From positions 33,327-97,326 of the forward strand of contig NZ_JQGK01000013.1 in NCBI RefSeq assembly GCF_000743525.1: 64,000 bases of DNA, in the 5' to 3' direction. Below the pieces are notes generated by a model. The model had not been told where the DNA came from, searched no databases, and saw nothing but the letters and a program-made list of their open reading frames with translations. Of the stretch, positions 9,720 through 17,603 are shown in pieces; position 1 is the first letter of the stretch, and the number at the start of each line of letters is the position of its first letter. The translations under genes and the position numbers were made by a program. Source of the DNA: Sulfurospirillum sp. SCADC. GTDB lineage: Bacteria; Campylobacterota; Campylobacteria; Campylobacterales; Sulfurospirillaceae.

Positions 9720-12300
9720 TGTGACCCTCTAACAGTGCTTTAAAGGCGTGAAGCCCTTGCATATCAAAAGCATCGCCGTCTAACTCGTCTATCATGAGAG
9801 AAAGCTCTTTCTCTGTTTTTTGCATCTCATCTTCGATACTCTGGAGCGTTGTTTCGTACTTGTTGGCGAGTTCTTGAAGTGTACTTGTAAGATTGTCGAT
9901 GACCCCTTTTGGTAGCTTGTAGAGTGCTTCAACAAGGGGGTTTATCCATTTGCGTTCAAGCAGTTCATACACTTGCTTATCGTCTAAGGTTTCGATGGTC
10001 TTTTTCGTTTTTAGATGTAAGGCTTCCGTGTCAGCTTTGAGCTGTTTTTTAAGGGCTTTTTCTTCTTCGATGAGCGCATCAACGCTAAGGATTTTGGCTT
10101 CGTATGTGTCTTGCTCAAACACAGCTTTTTGCTTCATCTGCGCTTTAAGCTCTTTGGCTTCTTTGGCGACTTCGGCATTGACAAAGCCATCTTTGGACTC
10201 TTTGATGGTGTCGGCTTCTTTTTCTTCTTCACTCAAAGATTCTAAGATTTCTTCATACGCTGCTAAAATCTCCGAGAGCCTTAGCTCTTTTGCTTTAAGC
10301 GCTTCTAACTCTTCTTTAAGATACGTCTCTTGCACCAATGAAAAAGGCATAATATGCCCAATCCACCCCTCTTGCACCTCTTGTTCTTTGCCATCTTTCT
10401 TTTTTAGAACCATGTTGGCATCGACTTGGCGTGTGGCTTCAAAGCCTTCGGTTTGGATGATCTCCAAATCCACAGCGATGCTATGCCAGTTGTCATCGAG
10501 CAGTTGATAGGCTTCGTAGCCATCGATGAGCGGAATGTTTTCCAAACGCTTAAAGATAGCATCGCTTAAAATGCTTTGCTCTTTTGGAATCTTAACACTT
10601 AAAACCTGCTCCAAAAGCTCTTGTTTTAGAAACTCCCTCAAGTCACCAAACGAAGCATCAAAGGTATTTGTAAAGGTTTTGATGTCGCCATGTTCTGTGA
10701 TGGTTTTTTGAACGTCATCGGTTTTGATATGCGTGTATGCGCTTTCAACATCATCAAACAACGCATTTTTAAGTGTGCTAAACGCTTCCCAATACGCGCC
10801 GAGTTGGTGTATCTCGCTTTGAGGTATGCCTCCAAACATCGTGGCATAGATGTCAAAGCTCTCCTCTTGTGCGGAGCTGTCCACATAGCGTGGGATGTTG
10901 AGGTTGTACTCATTGGCGCGTATCTCATTACAGCTGACAACTTTTGAGTAGCCAGAAAGGGTGCTTCTGTTGATGAAGGTATCGGCGATTTTTTTGATGT
11001 CTCTGGCTCTGAGTTTATTGTTTTTGCCAACTTTTTCAAACCCTTTGGACGCATCGATGATGAGTACGTCGGTGTTAACTCTTTGTTGTCTTAACACCAT
11101 GATGATGGTAGGAATGCCTGTACCAAAAAAGATATTGGCAGGCAAGCCGATGATGGTATCGATATGGTTGTACTCGATGAGATTACGGCGTATGCTTCCC
11201 TCTTCACCACCACGAAAAAGCACCCCGTGCGGTAAAACGATGGTCATGATGCCATCAGGTTTGAGGTGAAAGAGGTCATGCAGTAAAAACGCATAGTCTG
11301 CTTTGGTTTTAGGAGCAAGCCCAAAACGAGCGTACCTCGGGTCAAACTCTTTGTTTTCATTGTCCCACTTTTGGGAGTACGGCGGATTTGAAACGATGGC
11401 ATCGATGTACAAAGGTGCGTATGTCCCCATCGGGTCGTTTTCATCAAAATACGGCCAGTCATCTTCTAAGGTGTCCGCATTGCGGGTGATGATGTTGCTA
11501 GGAAGGATGCCTCTCATGACTAAGTTCATACGGGTAAGGTTATACGTGTTTTGTTTGAGCTCTTGAGCGTAGTATTTGATGTTGTTTTCATTATCCATGT
11601 GTTTTGCCACACTGTTACCGATGTTGATAAGCAGTGAGCCTGAGCCACTTGTAGGATCGTAAATCTCTATCTTTTTTCTATCTTTTAGGGCGTGTGCCAC
11701 GAGTTCTGACATCAAGACAGAGACTTCATGCGGGGTATAAAACTCTCCTGCTTTTTTCCCAGCAGTCGCTGCAAACATACCGATGAGGTACTCATAGATA
11801 AAGCCTAGCACATCGTAGTCTTGTTTGGAGTTCATCGGTATGTCTTTGATGAGATACAGCAAAGAGCTAATCGCTTTTGTTTGAGACTGTGCATTTTCAC
11901 CGAGCTTACTCAGACCTGTTTGCAAGGTGTCAAAAATGCCATCAAAGAGTTTTTTATGCTCTTTGCTAATCAAACGGCTAAATGCAGACAAAGCATCTCT
12001 CACATTGGAGACATCAAAATCACGTCCGAGTTTTATCCATGTCGAAAAGAGGTTTTCATATGCAATGAAAAAACCAAGCTTTTCTTTAAAATAGGTCACA
12101 TTTTCGGCATCTTCTTCCGATAAGCTTTGTAGGTCTTCTGTACTGTAGCCTTCTTGCTTTGCAAATTTTTCTTCTTTGTCACAGAGGTATTTGTAAAAAA
12201 TAAACCCTAAAATATAATCTTTATACTCATTGGCTTCAATTTTTGAGCGCATTTGGTTGGCGGACTCCCAAATTTTAGCGGCTAATTGTTGTTTGTTCAT
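9706..12300 (-). CDS. hsdM: Type I restriction-modification methyltransferase subunit, long form
   Basis: An N6-adenine methyltransferase subunit. HsdM N-terminal helical domain (residues 1-140), AdoMet motif I DPTSGSGSLL (about 218), catalytic motif IV NPPY (about 305). At 864 residues it is much longer than classic HsdM (about 500-530). The extra C-terminal ~350 residues are highly charged and probably coiled coil (ELEALKAKELRLSEIL; TLQELANKYETTLQSIEDE). First gene of hsdM-hsdS-hsdR. Ribosome site GAGGAAAG before ATG; possible -10 boxes on the minus strand at 12353-12358 (TACAAT) and 12393-12398 (TATAAT). Confidence 0.94.
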   Translation of the reverse strand: MNKQQLAAKIWESANQMRSKIEANEYKDYILGFIFYKYLCDKEEKFAKQEGYSTEDLQSLSEEDAENVTYFKEKLGFFIAYENLFSTWIKLGRDFDVSNVRDALSAFSRLISKEHKKLFDGIFDTLQTGLSKLGENAQSQTKAISSLLYLIKDIPMNSKQDYDVLGFIYEYLIGMFAATAGKKAGEFYTPHEVSVLMSELVAHALKDRKKIEIYDPTSGSGSLLINIGNSVAKHMDNENNIKYYAQELKQNTYNLTRMNLVMRGILPSNIITRNADTLEDDWPYFDENDPMGTYAPLYIDAIVSNPPYSQKWDNENKEFDPRYARFGLAPKTKADYAFLLHDLFHLKPDGIMTIVLPHGVLFRGGEEGSIRRNLIEYNHIDTIIGLPANIFFGTGIPTIIMVLRQQRVNTDVLIIDASKGFEKVGKNNKLRARDIKKIADTFINRSTLSGYSKVVSCNEIRANEYNLNIPRYVDSSAQEESFDIYATMFGGIPQSEIHQLGAYWEAFSTLKNALFDDVESAYTHIKTDDVQKTITEHGDIKTFTNTFDASFGDLREFLKQELLEQVLSVKIPKEQSILSDAIFKRLENIPLIDGYEAYQLLDDNWHSIAVDLEIIQTEGFEATRQVDANMVLKKKDGKEQEVQEGWIGHIMPFSLVQETYLKEELEALKAKELRLSEILAAYEEILESLSEEEKEADTIKESKDGFVNAEVAKEAKELKAQMKQKAVFEQDTYEAKILSVDALIEEEKALKKQLKADTEALHLKTKKTIETLDDKQVYELLERKWINPLVEALYKLPKGVIDNLTSTLQELANKYETTLQSIEDEMQKTEKELSLMIDELDGDAFDMQGLHAFKALLEGHNASK

Positions 12301-12422
12301 TACTCTTTCCTCATTCTCATGTCGCTATACGTGGGTTTTTACGTTAGCGCACATTGTACCTAATGTATATTTTGGGTTTTATTATGGAATGTATTATAGG
12401 TGTTTGGAGTATCTTCTTAAAT

Positions 12423-13052
12423 TTACTGCATCTCACTCTTTAATTTTCCATACTTATCGCACGCTATAGAAAGTCCTTGTTCACATGCTTTTTGGTAGAG
12501 CAAAAGTGCTTTGTTTAAATCTTTTGGAGCGCCTTGTCCGTTGCGGTACATCACTCCTAGGTTATAGCAACTCTTTTCGTACCCCTCGTTGCAGGTTTTT
12601 TGGAACAATTCAAACGCTCTTGCATAATTTTGCTGAACGCCATTTCCTTTATAGTACATCAAAGCCGTGTTATAACATCCTCTGGTATGCCCATTTTCAC
12701 AGGTTTTATAAAAGAGGGTAAAGGCTTTAATGGTGTCTTTGGCAACACCCTCACCGCTCTCGTACATCATACCTAGGTTATAACACGCATCGCTAAAATC
12801 ACCCTCGCACGCTTTGGTAAAAAGCGCAACGGCTTTGGCATCGTCTTTATAAACACCCAGTCCTGCGTCGTACATATTGGCAAGGTTGTAGCACGCTTCA
12901 GCGTTATTGGCTTCACAAGCCGTTTGAAAAAATGCAGCGGCACTACCATAGTCACTCTTCTCATACGCTGCAATGCCGTCCATCAAATCATCCGCATACG
13001 ACAACGGCGCACAGAGTACTAAAAATGCTAAAAGGTGTAAAATTTTTTTCAT
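12423..13052 (-). CDS. Exported Sel1-repeat (Hcp-like) cysteine-rich protein
   Basis: A 209-residue periplasmic protein with signal peptide (MKKILHLLAFLVLCAPLSYA). About five tandem 36-residue Sel1/TPR-like units follow, each with the pattern AxxxxxKACExGxxxxCYNLGxMYxxGxGV. The regularly spaced Cys pairs would form the disulfides that cross-link helices in the Helicobacter cysteine-rich protein family. Such proteins bind other proteins or cell-wall fragments; no partner is evident. It is 9 nt downstream of the lipoprotein gene on the same strand, so probably in one operon with it. Confidence 0.85.
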   Translation of the reverse strand: MKKILHLLAFLVLCAPLSYADDLMDGIAAYEKSDYGSAAAFFQTACEANNAEACYNLANMYDAGLGVYKDDAKAVALFTKACEGDFSDACYNLGMMYESGEGVAKDTIKAFTLFYKTCENGHTRGCYNTALMYYKGNGVQQNYARAFELFQKTCNEGYEKSCYNLGVMYRNGQGAPKDLNKALLLYQKACEQGLSIACDKYGKLKSEMQ

Positions 13053-13061
13053 ATTAACTCC

Positions 13062-13730
13062 TTATTTGTACTTTCCGTGATAGGTGATTTCATCAAATAA
13101 TAACTCTTCCACCAGTTCAGGAAACGATCGCATATTTAAGAAAATAGCCATATTTTTAGCGATGAACATTGGGTTATTTGCCGTAGTGATAGAGTGTATA
13201 AGCACTTCTTGATCTGCCTTACTGTAATGCTTTATGGCATAGATAAAATCCTTCACACTCTCTTTCGCCACAGGGTCGTTGGAGCGTTTTTGATACGCTG
13301 CTTGCAGGGTTTGCAAATCCCATGTCGTTTGAGAGAAGACATCGCGCATACTTTGACTGGAGAGAAACTCTTCAAAAACCTGTTTTATATCAAAGTCCAT
13401 AATCAGGCTCGGCTTTGAATCGCCGATAAAATAGATATTTTCACGTCGAATCGCACCACCGTAAATGTTATTTTCTTGATACGCATGCGCAATGAAAATG
13501 GCTCTTTTACCCAAACGTTTTGTCACAACCTCACTGCTTTTCAACTGTTTCCATGAAAGTGCTTGGTACGCTTTTGGATCTTTGGTATTTTTGAGAATAT
13601 CCTCTTTGATTGCGTCCTGATAGACTTTTTCAACGCTTGCTTCGCCCACCACTTCGTGATTTTCGGTACCGCTGCAGCCACCAAGGAAGCCTAAAACGAT
13701 TAAACATGCCATCATAGCTCTTAGCATCAC
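13062..13730 (-). CDS. Hypothetical lipoprotein
   Basis: A 222-residue protein with a lipoprotein signal (MACLIVLGFLGGC; lipobox LGGC, lipidated Cys about residue 19), so it is anchored in a membrane facing the periplasm. The mature part is soluble and charged (VEKVYQDAIKEDILKNTKDP, FIYAIKHYSKADQEVLIHS) with no motif I recognise. The ribosome site is GGAG. Operon partner of the downstream Sel1 protein. Function unknown. Confidence 0.72.
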   Translation of the reverse strand: MMLRAMMACLIVLGFLGGCSGTENHEVVGEASVEKVYQDAIKEDILKNTKDPKAYQALSWKQLKSSEVVTKRLGKRAIFIAHAYQENNIYGGAIRRENIYFIGDSKPSLIMDFDIKQVFEEFLSSQSMRDVFSQTTWDLQTLQAAYQKRSNDPVAKESVKDFIYAIKHYSKADQEVLIHSITTANNPMFIAKNMAIFLNMRSFPELVEELLFDEITYHGKYK

Positions 13731-13907
13731 CGGACTCCTTTACATTCGTTTCTACTTTATTCTATAACGGCATAACTTAAACCATTACAATCCCACAAAG
13801 TTAAGTCATAAAACGCGTTACATGTAAAACGAAATTTTGACTTTTCTTGAAAAAAAGAGCCTTGTCATGCTATACTTTACGAAATATCGAATTACAAAGA
13901 GTATTTC

Positions 13908-14558
13908 ATGATGAATCTCACCAAAATACAGATGTTACCTGCGCGCGAACAAGTCGCTTCGATCCTTCGCTCATCCATTCTCACAGGTGGCATCAGCAAG
14001 GGTCAGTCCATCACCCTTGATAGCATCGGTGAACAAGTCGGCATGTCGCGTACTCCCGTGCGTGAAGCGTTTCAAATTCTTGCCAACGAAGGGCTCATCG
14101 AACTGCGTCAAAACCGTTGTGCCATCGTCAAAGGCATCTCCGAAGAGGCGATCAAAGACCACTATGAAATGCGCATCTTATTGGAGACCGAAGCATTTAG
14201 GCGTGCTTGTACCCATATGAACGACCAAATTCTTGAGGCGATCATACAGATCAACAAACAAGGGAAACGTGCTAAAGAGGCAGGCGATACGCAGGCGTAT
14301 AATATCGCCAATCAAGCATTTCACATGACCATTTGGGAAGCTGCAGGGAGTGAAAAACTCAAATCCTTTCTCTCTCTTTTATGGAATGGTCTCTCCATGA
14401 ACCGCCTCGTCACGGCGCAAGAGTACGCGGCTATTTCACTCGCTGAACACGACCAAATGGTCGAAAAACTGATTGAAAAAGATTATGAAGGGGCGTGTCA
14501 CATTATGCGCGAACACATCATCCGCAGTATGAACAGCACCCTTTCTAATTTTAAATAA
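13908..14558 (+). CDS. GntR-family (FCD-type) transcriptional regulator
   Basis: A 216-residue repressor or activator: winged helix-turn-helix (residues 10-75; signature SRTPVREAFQILANEGLIE) followed by an all-helical FCD ligand domain (DHYEMRILLETEAFRRACTH, FHMTIWEAAG, EHDQMVEKLIEKD) with His/Asp residues that in this family often hold a metal. FCD regulators commonly sense organic acids. The next genes, convergent, encode fumarase, so control of C4-dicarboxylate metabolism is plausible but unproven. Two tandem ATG (13908, 13911). TATACT at 13871-13876, with a TTACATGTAA copy at 13818-13827 upstream. Confidence 0.9.
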   Translation: MMNLTKIQMLPAREQVASILRSSILTGGISKGQSITLDSIGEQVGMSRTPVREAFQILANEGLIELRQNRCAIVKGISEEAIKDHYEMRILLETEAFRRACTHMNDQILEAIIQINKQGKRAKEAGDTQAYNIANQAFHMTIWEAAGSEKLKSFLSLLWNGLSMNRLVTAQEYAAISLAEHDQMVEKLIEKDYEGACHIMREHIIRSMNSTLSNFK

Positions 14559-14564
14559 CCTCAG

Positions 14565-14590
14565 AGGCGCTTTTAAAAAGCGCCTTCTCT
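14565..14590 (+). terminator. Rho-independent terminator after the GntR gene
   Basis: Perfect 10-bp inverted repeat (14565-14574 with 14576-14585, arms AGGCGCTTTT / AAAAGCGCCT), followed by a pyrimidine-rich tail (TCTCTTCTTCC), directly after the GntR stop. Confidence 0.75.
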
Positions 14591-14612
14591 TCTTCCTAAC
14601 TCTTTGACTTCT

Positions 14613-14683
14613 TCTGCCTCGACAGAGGCAAGCTTTAGTGCCACAGCGGCTTAGCGTAGGTTTTTGGGCTTTGCCTAAAAACC
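14613..14683 (+). repeat. Two-hairpin repeat element, copy A
   Basis: A structured intergenic element: hairpin 1 at 14615-14630 (TGCCTC-GACA-GAGGCA), a conserved core starting AAGCTTTAGTGCC at 14630, and hairpin 2 at 14659-14683 (GGTTTTTGGGC-TTT-GCCTAAAAACC). It resembles copy B at 19221-19290 on the other strand. It ends 4 nt before the stop codon of the fumarase beta gene. Protein coding is unlikely. Confidence 0.7.
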
Positions 14684-14687
14684 GTGA

Positions 14688-15299
14688 TCAAAGACCCCCG
14701 ATCGAAACAATGTTCTTTGACGTCTTAGCAAGCGCCTCTTCTTTTCGAGCGTGAAAGGTCACTTTATTGGCTTCAAAAAGGTTATTTCCCTCTGTATCGA
14801 TGGAGATAATCAACGGGCCAAACTCTTTGACTTTGAGTATCCAAAAGGCTTCGGGCATCCCAAATTCTGGCCACTCTTTGCCTTCGATTTTTTCCACCTC
14901 TTCGGCGGCGATCACAGCGCAACCGCCCGGGAAAACAGCGTGCACGGCAAAGCTCTCTTTGCACCCTTGCGCTGTTTTGGTTCCCATGCCACCTTTACCG
15001 ATGACCAATTTCACGCCCGTTTTGGCTAAAAACTCTTTTTCATAACGCTCCATGCGCATGCTGGTTGTGGGTCCAATGGAAACCATCTCCCAACCACCTT
15101 CGACCTCTTTCACAATCGGTCCTGCATGAAAAATGGCGATGCGATCCATCGGAAGGGAGGGCATGATATTTTCTGCCACGATTCTTCGGTGCCCTTCATC
15201 CCGACATGTCACCAATGTACCGCTCAGATAAACGATGTCTCCCACGTGAAGCGATGCAATATCTTCGTCTTGAATCGGCGTTGTTAAAACTTTTTTCAT
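14688..15299 (-). CDS. Class I fumarate hydratase, beta subunit
   Basis: A 203-residue C-terminal subunit of the two-part, [4Fe-4S] class I hydro-lyase (fumarase, or less likely L-tartrate dehydratase). Family segments are GDIVYLSGTLVTCRDEGHRR, GPTTSMRMERYE and GKGGMG. With the alpha subunit it would hydrate fumarate to malate in the cytosolic TCA cycle. Its ATG overlaps the alpha stop by 4 nt, so the two are translationally coupled. Length is normal for the two-subunit form. Confidence 0.9.
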   Translation of the reverse strand: MKKVLTTPIQDEDIASLHVGDIVYLSGTLVTCRDEGHRRIVAENIMPSLPMDRIAIFHAGPIVKEVEGGWEMVSIGPTTSMRMERYEKEFLAKTGVKLVIGKGGMGTKTAQGCKESFAVHAVFPGGCAVIAAEEVEKIEGKEWPEFGMPEAFWILKVKEFGPLIISIDTEGNNLFEANKVTFHARKEEALAKTSKNIVSIGGL

Positions 15300-16195
15300 A
15301 AGCTCACTCCTGTGTGCGACACCACTTCGTACGCTAAATGTTCATCCAATCGAATAATGCCGTGACGATTTGCCCAACACCCCACCGTGACACCAACCCC
15401 TAAAACCGAAGGGTGGTGCGCCATGCCTTCCACGTGGACTGCCATCACACTGTTTTTTCCCGAAATGCCCTGAGGTCCTAACCCAATCGCGTTCAGTCCT
15501 TCTTCGATGCTTTTTTCCATCGCAGCAGCTTTAGGATGCGGATGAGAGGTGCCAATGGGTCTGAGCATCGCTTTTTTAGAGAGTTTTGCCGCAGACGTCG
15601 AACAGGTTCCAATCCCCACGCCCACTACAAGCGGCGGACAGGCGTTGATACCCCAATCGACAATCGTGTCAAAGACAAATTTCATCGCCCCTTCATAGCC
15701 TGCAAGTGGCGGTAAAACGATGCTACGCCCCGGAAGTGAACAGCCACCACCGGCTTGGTACACTTCGATCTCGACGTTGGTACTCTCATCCACGATCTCC
15801 CACTCGATGAACGGAACATCCGTTCCTACATTGGTTCCAGTATTTTTTTCATCAAACACTTCAACCGCATTGAGGCGCAGTGGAGCGCTTTTGGTCGCAG
15901 CAATCGTCGCTTCTCTTAAAATGCTTCGTAGTTTTCCTAGCAGAGGAAAACGAGAGCCAGAACGGACAAAAAACTGAATGACACCCGTGTCTTGACAGGT
16001 CGGGCGATTCAGTTTTTTGGCGCGATCTAAATTATCAAACATCACATCGTAAATGGCTTTTGCCAAAGGCGCTTCCTCTTTGGTTCGAAGTTCTGTGAGC
16101 TTTTTCATCACATCATCGGGGAGCTCTTTGGAGACAATATCGATAAATTTCCCTAAAATCGCTATTAGTTTTGTTTCTTGTTCGCCGCTAGACAC
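15296..16195 (-). CDS. Class I fumarate hydratase, alpha subunit
   Basis: A 299-residue cluster-binding subunit of class I fumarase. The Cys ligands of the [4Fe-4S] cluster fit RPTCQDTG (about residue 62), GGGCSLPGRS (about 150) and GTCSTSAAKL (about 200). GTSHPHPKAA follows. It starts at GTG with a strong ribosome site (AGGAGG, 6-nt spacing). Tartrate dehydratase alpha is similar in length and cannot be fully excluded, but a TCA role is more likely in this lineage. A perfect 15-bp palindrome lies about 50 bp upstream. Confidence 0.9.
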   Translation of the reverse strand: MSSGEQETKLIAILGKFIDIVSKELPDDVMKKLTELRTKEEAPLAKAIYDVMFDNLDRAKKLNRPTCQDTGVIQFFVRSGSRFPLLGKLRSILREATIAATKSAPLRLNAVEVFDEKNTGTNVGTDVPFIEWEIVDESTNVEIEVYQAGGGCSLPGRSIVLPPLAGYEGAMKFVFDTIVDWGINACPPLVVGVGIGTCSTSAAKLSKKAMLRPIGTSHPHPKAAAMEKSIEEGLNAIGLGPQGISGKNSVMAVHVEGMAHHPSVLGVGVTVGCWANRHGIIRLDEHLAYEVVSHTGVSL

Positions 16196-16242
16196 CCTCT
16201 ACCTCCTGTTATGAAACGCCGTTTATCTCTTTTTTGTAATAT

Positions 16243-16257
16243 GTGATATTTTATCAC
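16243..16257. promoter_or_regulatory. Palindrome GTGATA-TTT-TATCAC upstream of fumarase
   Basis: Perfect 6-bp inverted repeat with a 3-bp spacer, 48 bp before the fumarase alpha start codon and upstream of the divergent transporter. Size and symmetry fit a winged-helix dimer site (the nearby GntR protein or an FNR/CRP-type protein). Assignment is inference. Confidence 0.4.
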
Positions 16258-16381
16258 TATTAATTGTAGGTGAAGTGGGCTTAAAAGATTCTAAGCAGAT
16301 GCCTTCTTTAGTTTACATGTCAAACGCATCACTTTTTTACATGTAAACCATCGCATTAACAGAAAATTTAAACTTTTACCT

Positions 16382-16387
16382 TATAAT
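16382..16387 (+). promoter_or_regulatory. -10 box (TATAAT) of the Bcr/CflA transporter gene
   Basis: TATAAT 28 nt before the ATG, with ribosome site AAAGAGAA. Upstream, TTACATGTAA (16337-16346) is preceded by a one-mismatch copy TTACATGTCA (16313-16322), 24 bp apart centre to centre. Confidence 0.6.
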
Positions 16388-16415
16388 TTCGTCACACTAG
16401 CTTAAAGAGAAATGT

Positions 16416-17603
16416 ATGTCCCACACACTCACCGAGCGTCAGGTTGTCTTAACGCTTGCAAGCCTTTCCGCGATCACACCTTTAGCCATTGATATGTATT
16501 TACCTGCATTCCCATCCATCGCAGCCGATCTGCATACGACCATTCCTAACGTCGAAATCAGCCTAAGCCTCTTCTTTTTTGGCATGGCAATGGGGCAACT
16601 CTTCGGCGGTCCCATCTCGGATGCGTATGGCAGACGCCCAATGATTGTCATTGGATTGGTGGTCTTTGCACTCAGCAGTTTTTTACTCACACTCACCGAT
16701 GACATTACCCTGTTTTGGATCCTTAGAGGAATCCAATCGTTTGGTGGCGGCATCGCAACGGTCAATGTCTCTGCCATTGTGCGCGACATGTTTGATGGCA
16801 AAGAGAGTGCGCGCATCTTCTCACTCATCGCCATGGTGATGCTTATGGCACCTCTTCTTGCCCCAACCTTAGGCTCCTTAGTCCTCAAATTTTTCAAGTG
16901 GGAAGTCATTTTTATGAGTCTCTTTCTCTACACTTTTTTTGTACTGGGTTTTTATCTCATTCGCTTTCCGAAAGTGGAGCAAAAACGCTCCAAAATTACG
17001 CCCATTCAAAACTATAAAACCGTTCTTACCCACAAACAAGCGATGATTTTTATCGTCTCGCAAATTTTATGCACCTCTGGAATGTACACCTACATTACCT
17101 CTTCTTCGTTTATTTACATGGAGCATTTTCATTTGAGTGCCAGTCAATTTTCGCTCTTTTTTGGTGCAAGTGTCTTGATGATGATGGTGTGCGGACGTCT
17201 TAATGCGTGGATCGTTAAGAAAAAAGATCCTCTTATGCTGCTTCGTTTTGGTATTAATGCTCAAGCCATCGTAGGAATTCTTCTGTTTGCGTCCCAAGAG
17301 AGTACGTCGGTGTATCCCATCTTTTTATTGATTGGACTTTACATCGGTCTGTTGGGATTTATTTTTTCCAATGCGGTTTCACTCATACTGGAATTTTTTC
17401 CAACGATAAGCGCCTCTGCCAATGCTATCATTGGGGTTTTGCAGTACAGTGTGGGCGCATTTATGGGCTTTATAGCAAGCTTCTTGCATGATGGAACCCT
17501 CTTTCCCATAACCGGAGTGATGATGGTGGTAAGCCTTTTAGGAACAACACTTTTGATGTTAGGAAGTAGGGGCTATATTCCGCATCATGGTGGACAAAGC
17601 TAA
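16416..17603 (+). CDS. MFS drug-resistance transporter, Bcr/CflA subfamily
   Basis: A 395-residue inner-membrane proton antiporter with 12 predicted helices. The start SAITPLAIDMYLPAFPSIAADL is the Bcr/CflA hallmark, and motif A appears as GGPISDAYGRRPM between helices 2 and 3. Such pumps export drugs such as bicyclomycin or sulfonamides, or small metabolites such as cysteine. Its last 45 nt overlap the 3' end of mutY on the other strand. Substrate unknown. Confidence 0.9.
   Translation: MSHTLTERQVVLTLASLSAITPLAIDMYLPAFPSIAADLHTTIPNVEISLSLFFFGMAMGQLFGGPISDAYGRRPMIVIGLVVFALSSFLLTLTDDITLFWILRGIQSFGGGIATVNVSAIVRDMFDGKESARIFSLIAMVMLMAPLLAPTLGSLVLKFFKWEVIFMSLFLYTFFVLGFYLIRFPKVEQKRSKITPIQNYKTVLTHKQAMIFIVSQILCTSGMYTYITSSSFIYMEHFHLSASQFSLFFGASVLMMMVCGRLNAWIVKKKDPLMLLRFGINAQAIVGILLFASQESTSVYPIFLLIGLYIGLLGFIFSNAVSLILEFFPTISASANAIIGVLQYSVGAFMGFIASFLHDGTLFPITGVMMVVSLLGTTLLMLGSRGYIPHHGGQS

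Noticed and set aside
5266..12422. Restriction operon as an integrated element at tRNA-Ser with attachment sites
   Set aside because: No integrase gene is present and the 3' end of the tRNA (TTCGAATCCC...) is not repeated after hsdM, so a tRNA-directed integration cannot be shown.
12301..12422. A small gene between hsdM and the Sel1 gene
   Set aside because: 122 bp without a frame having a ribosome site; only promoter-like boxes for hsdM are visible.
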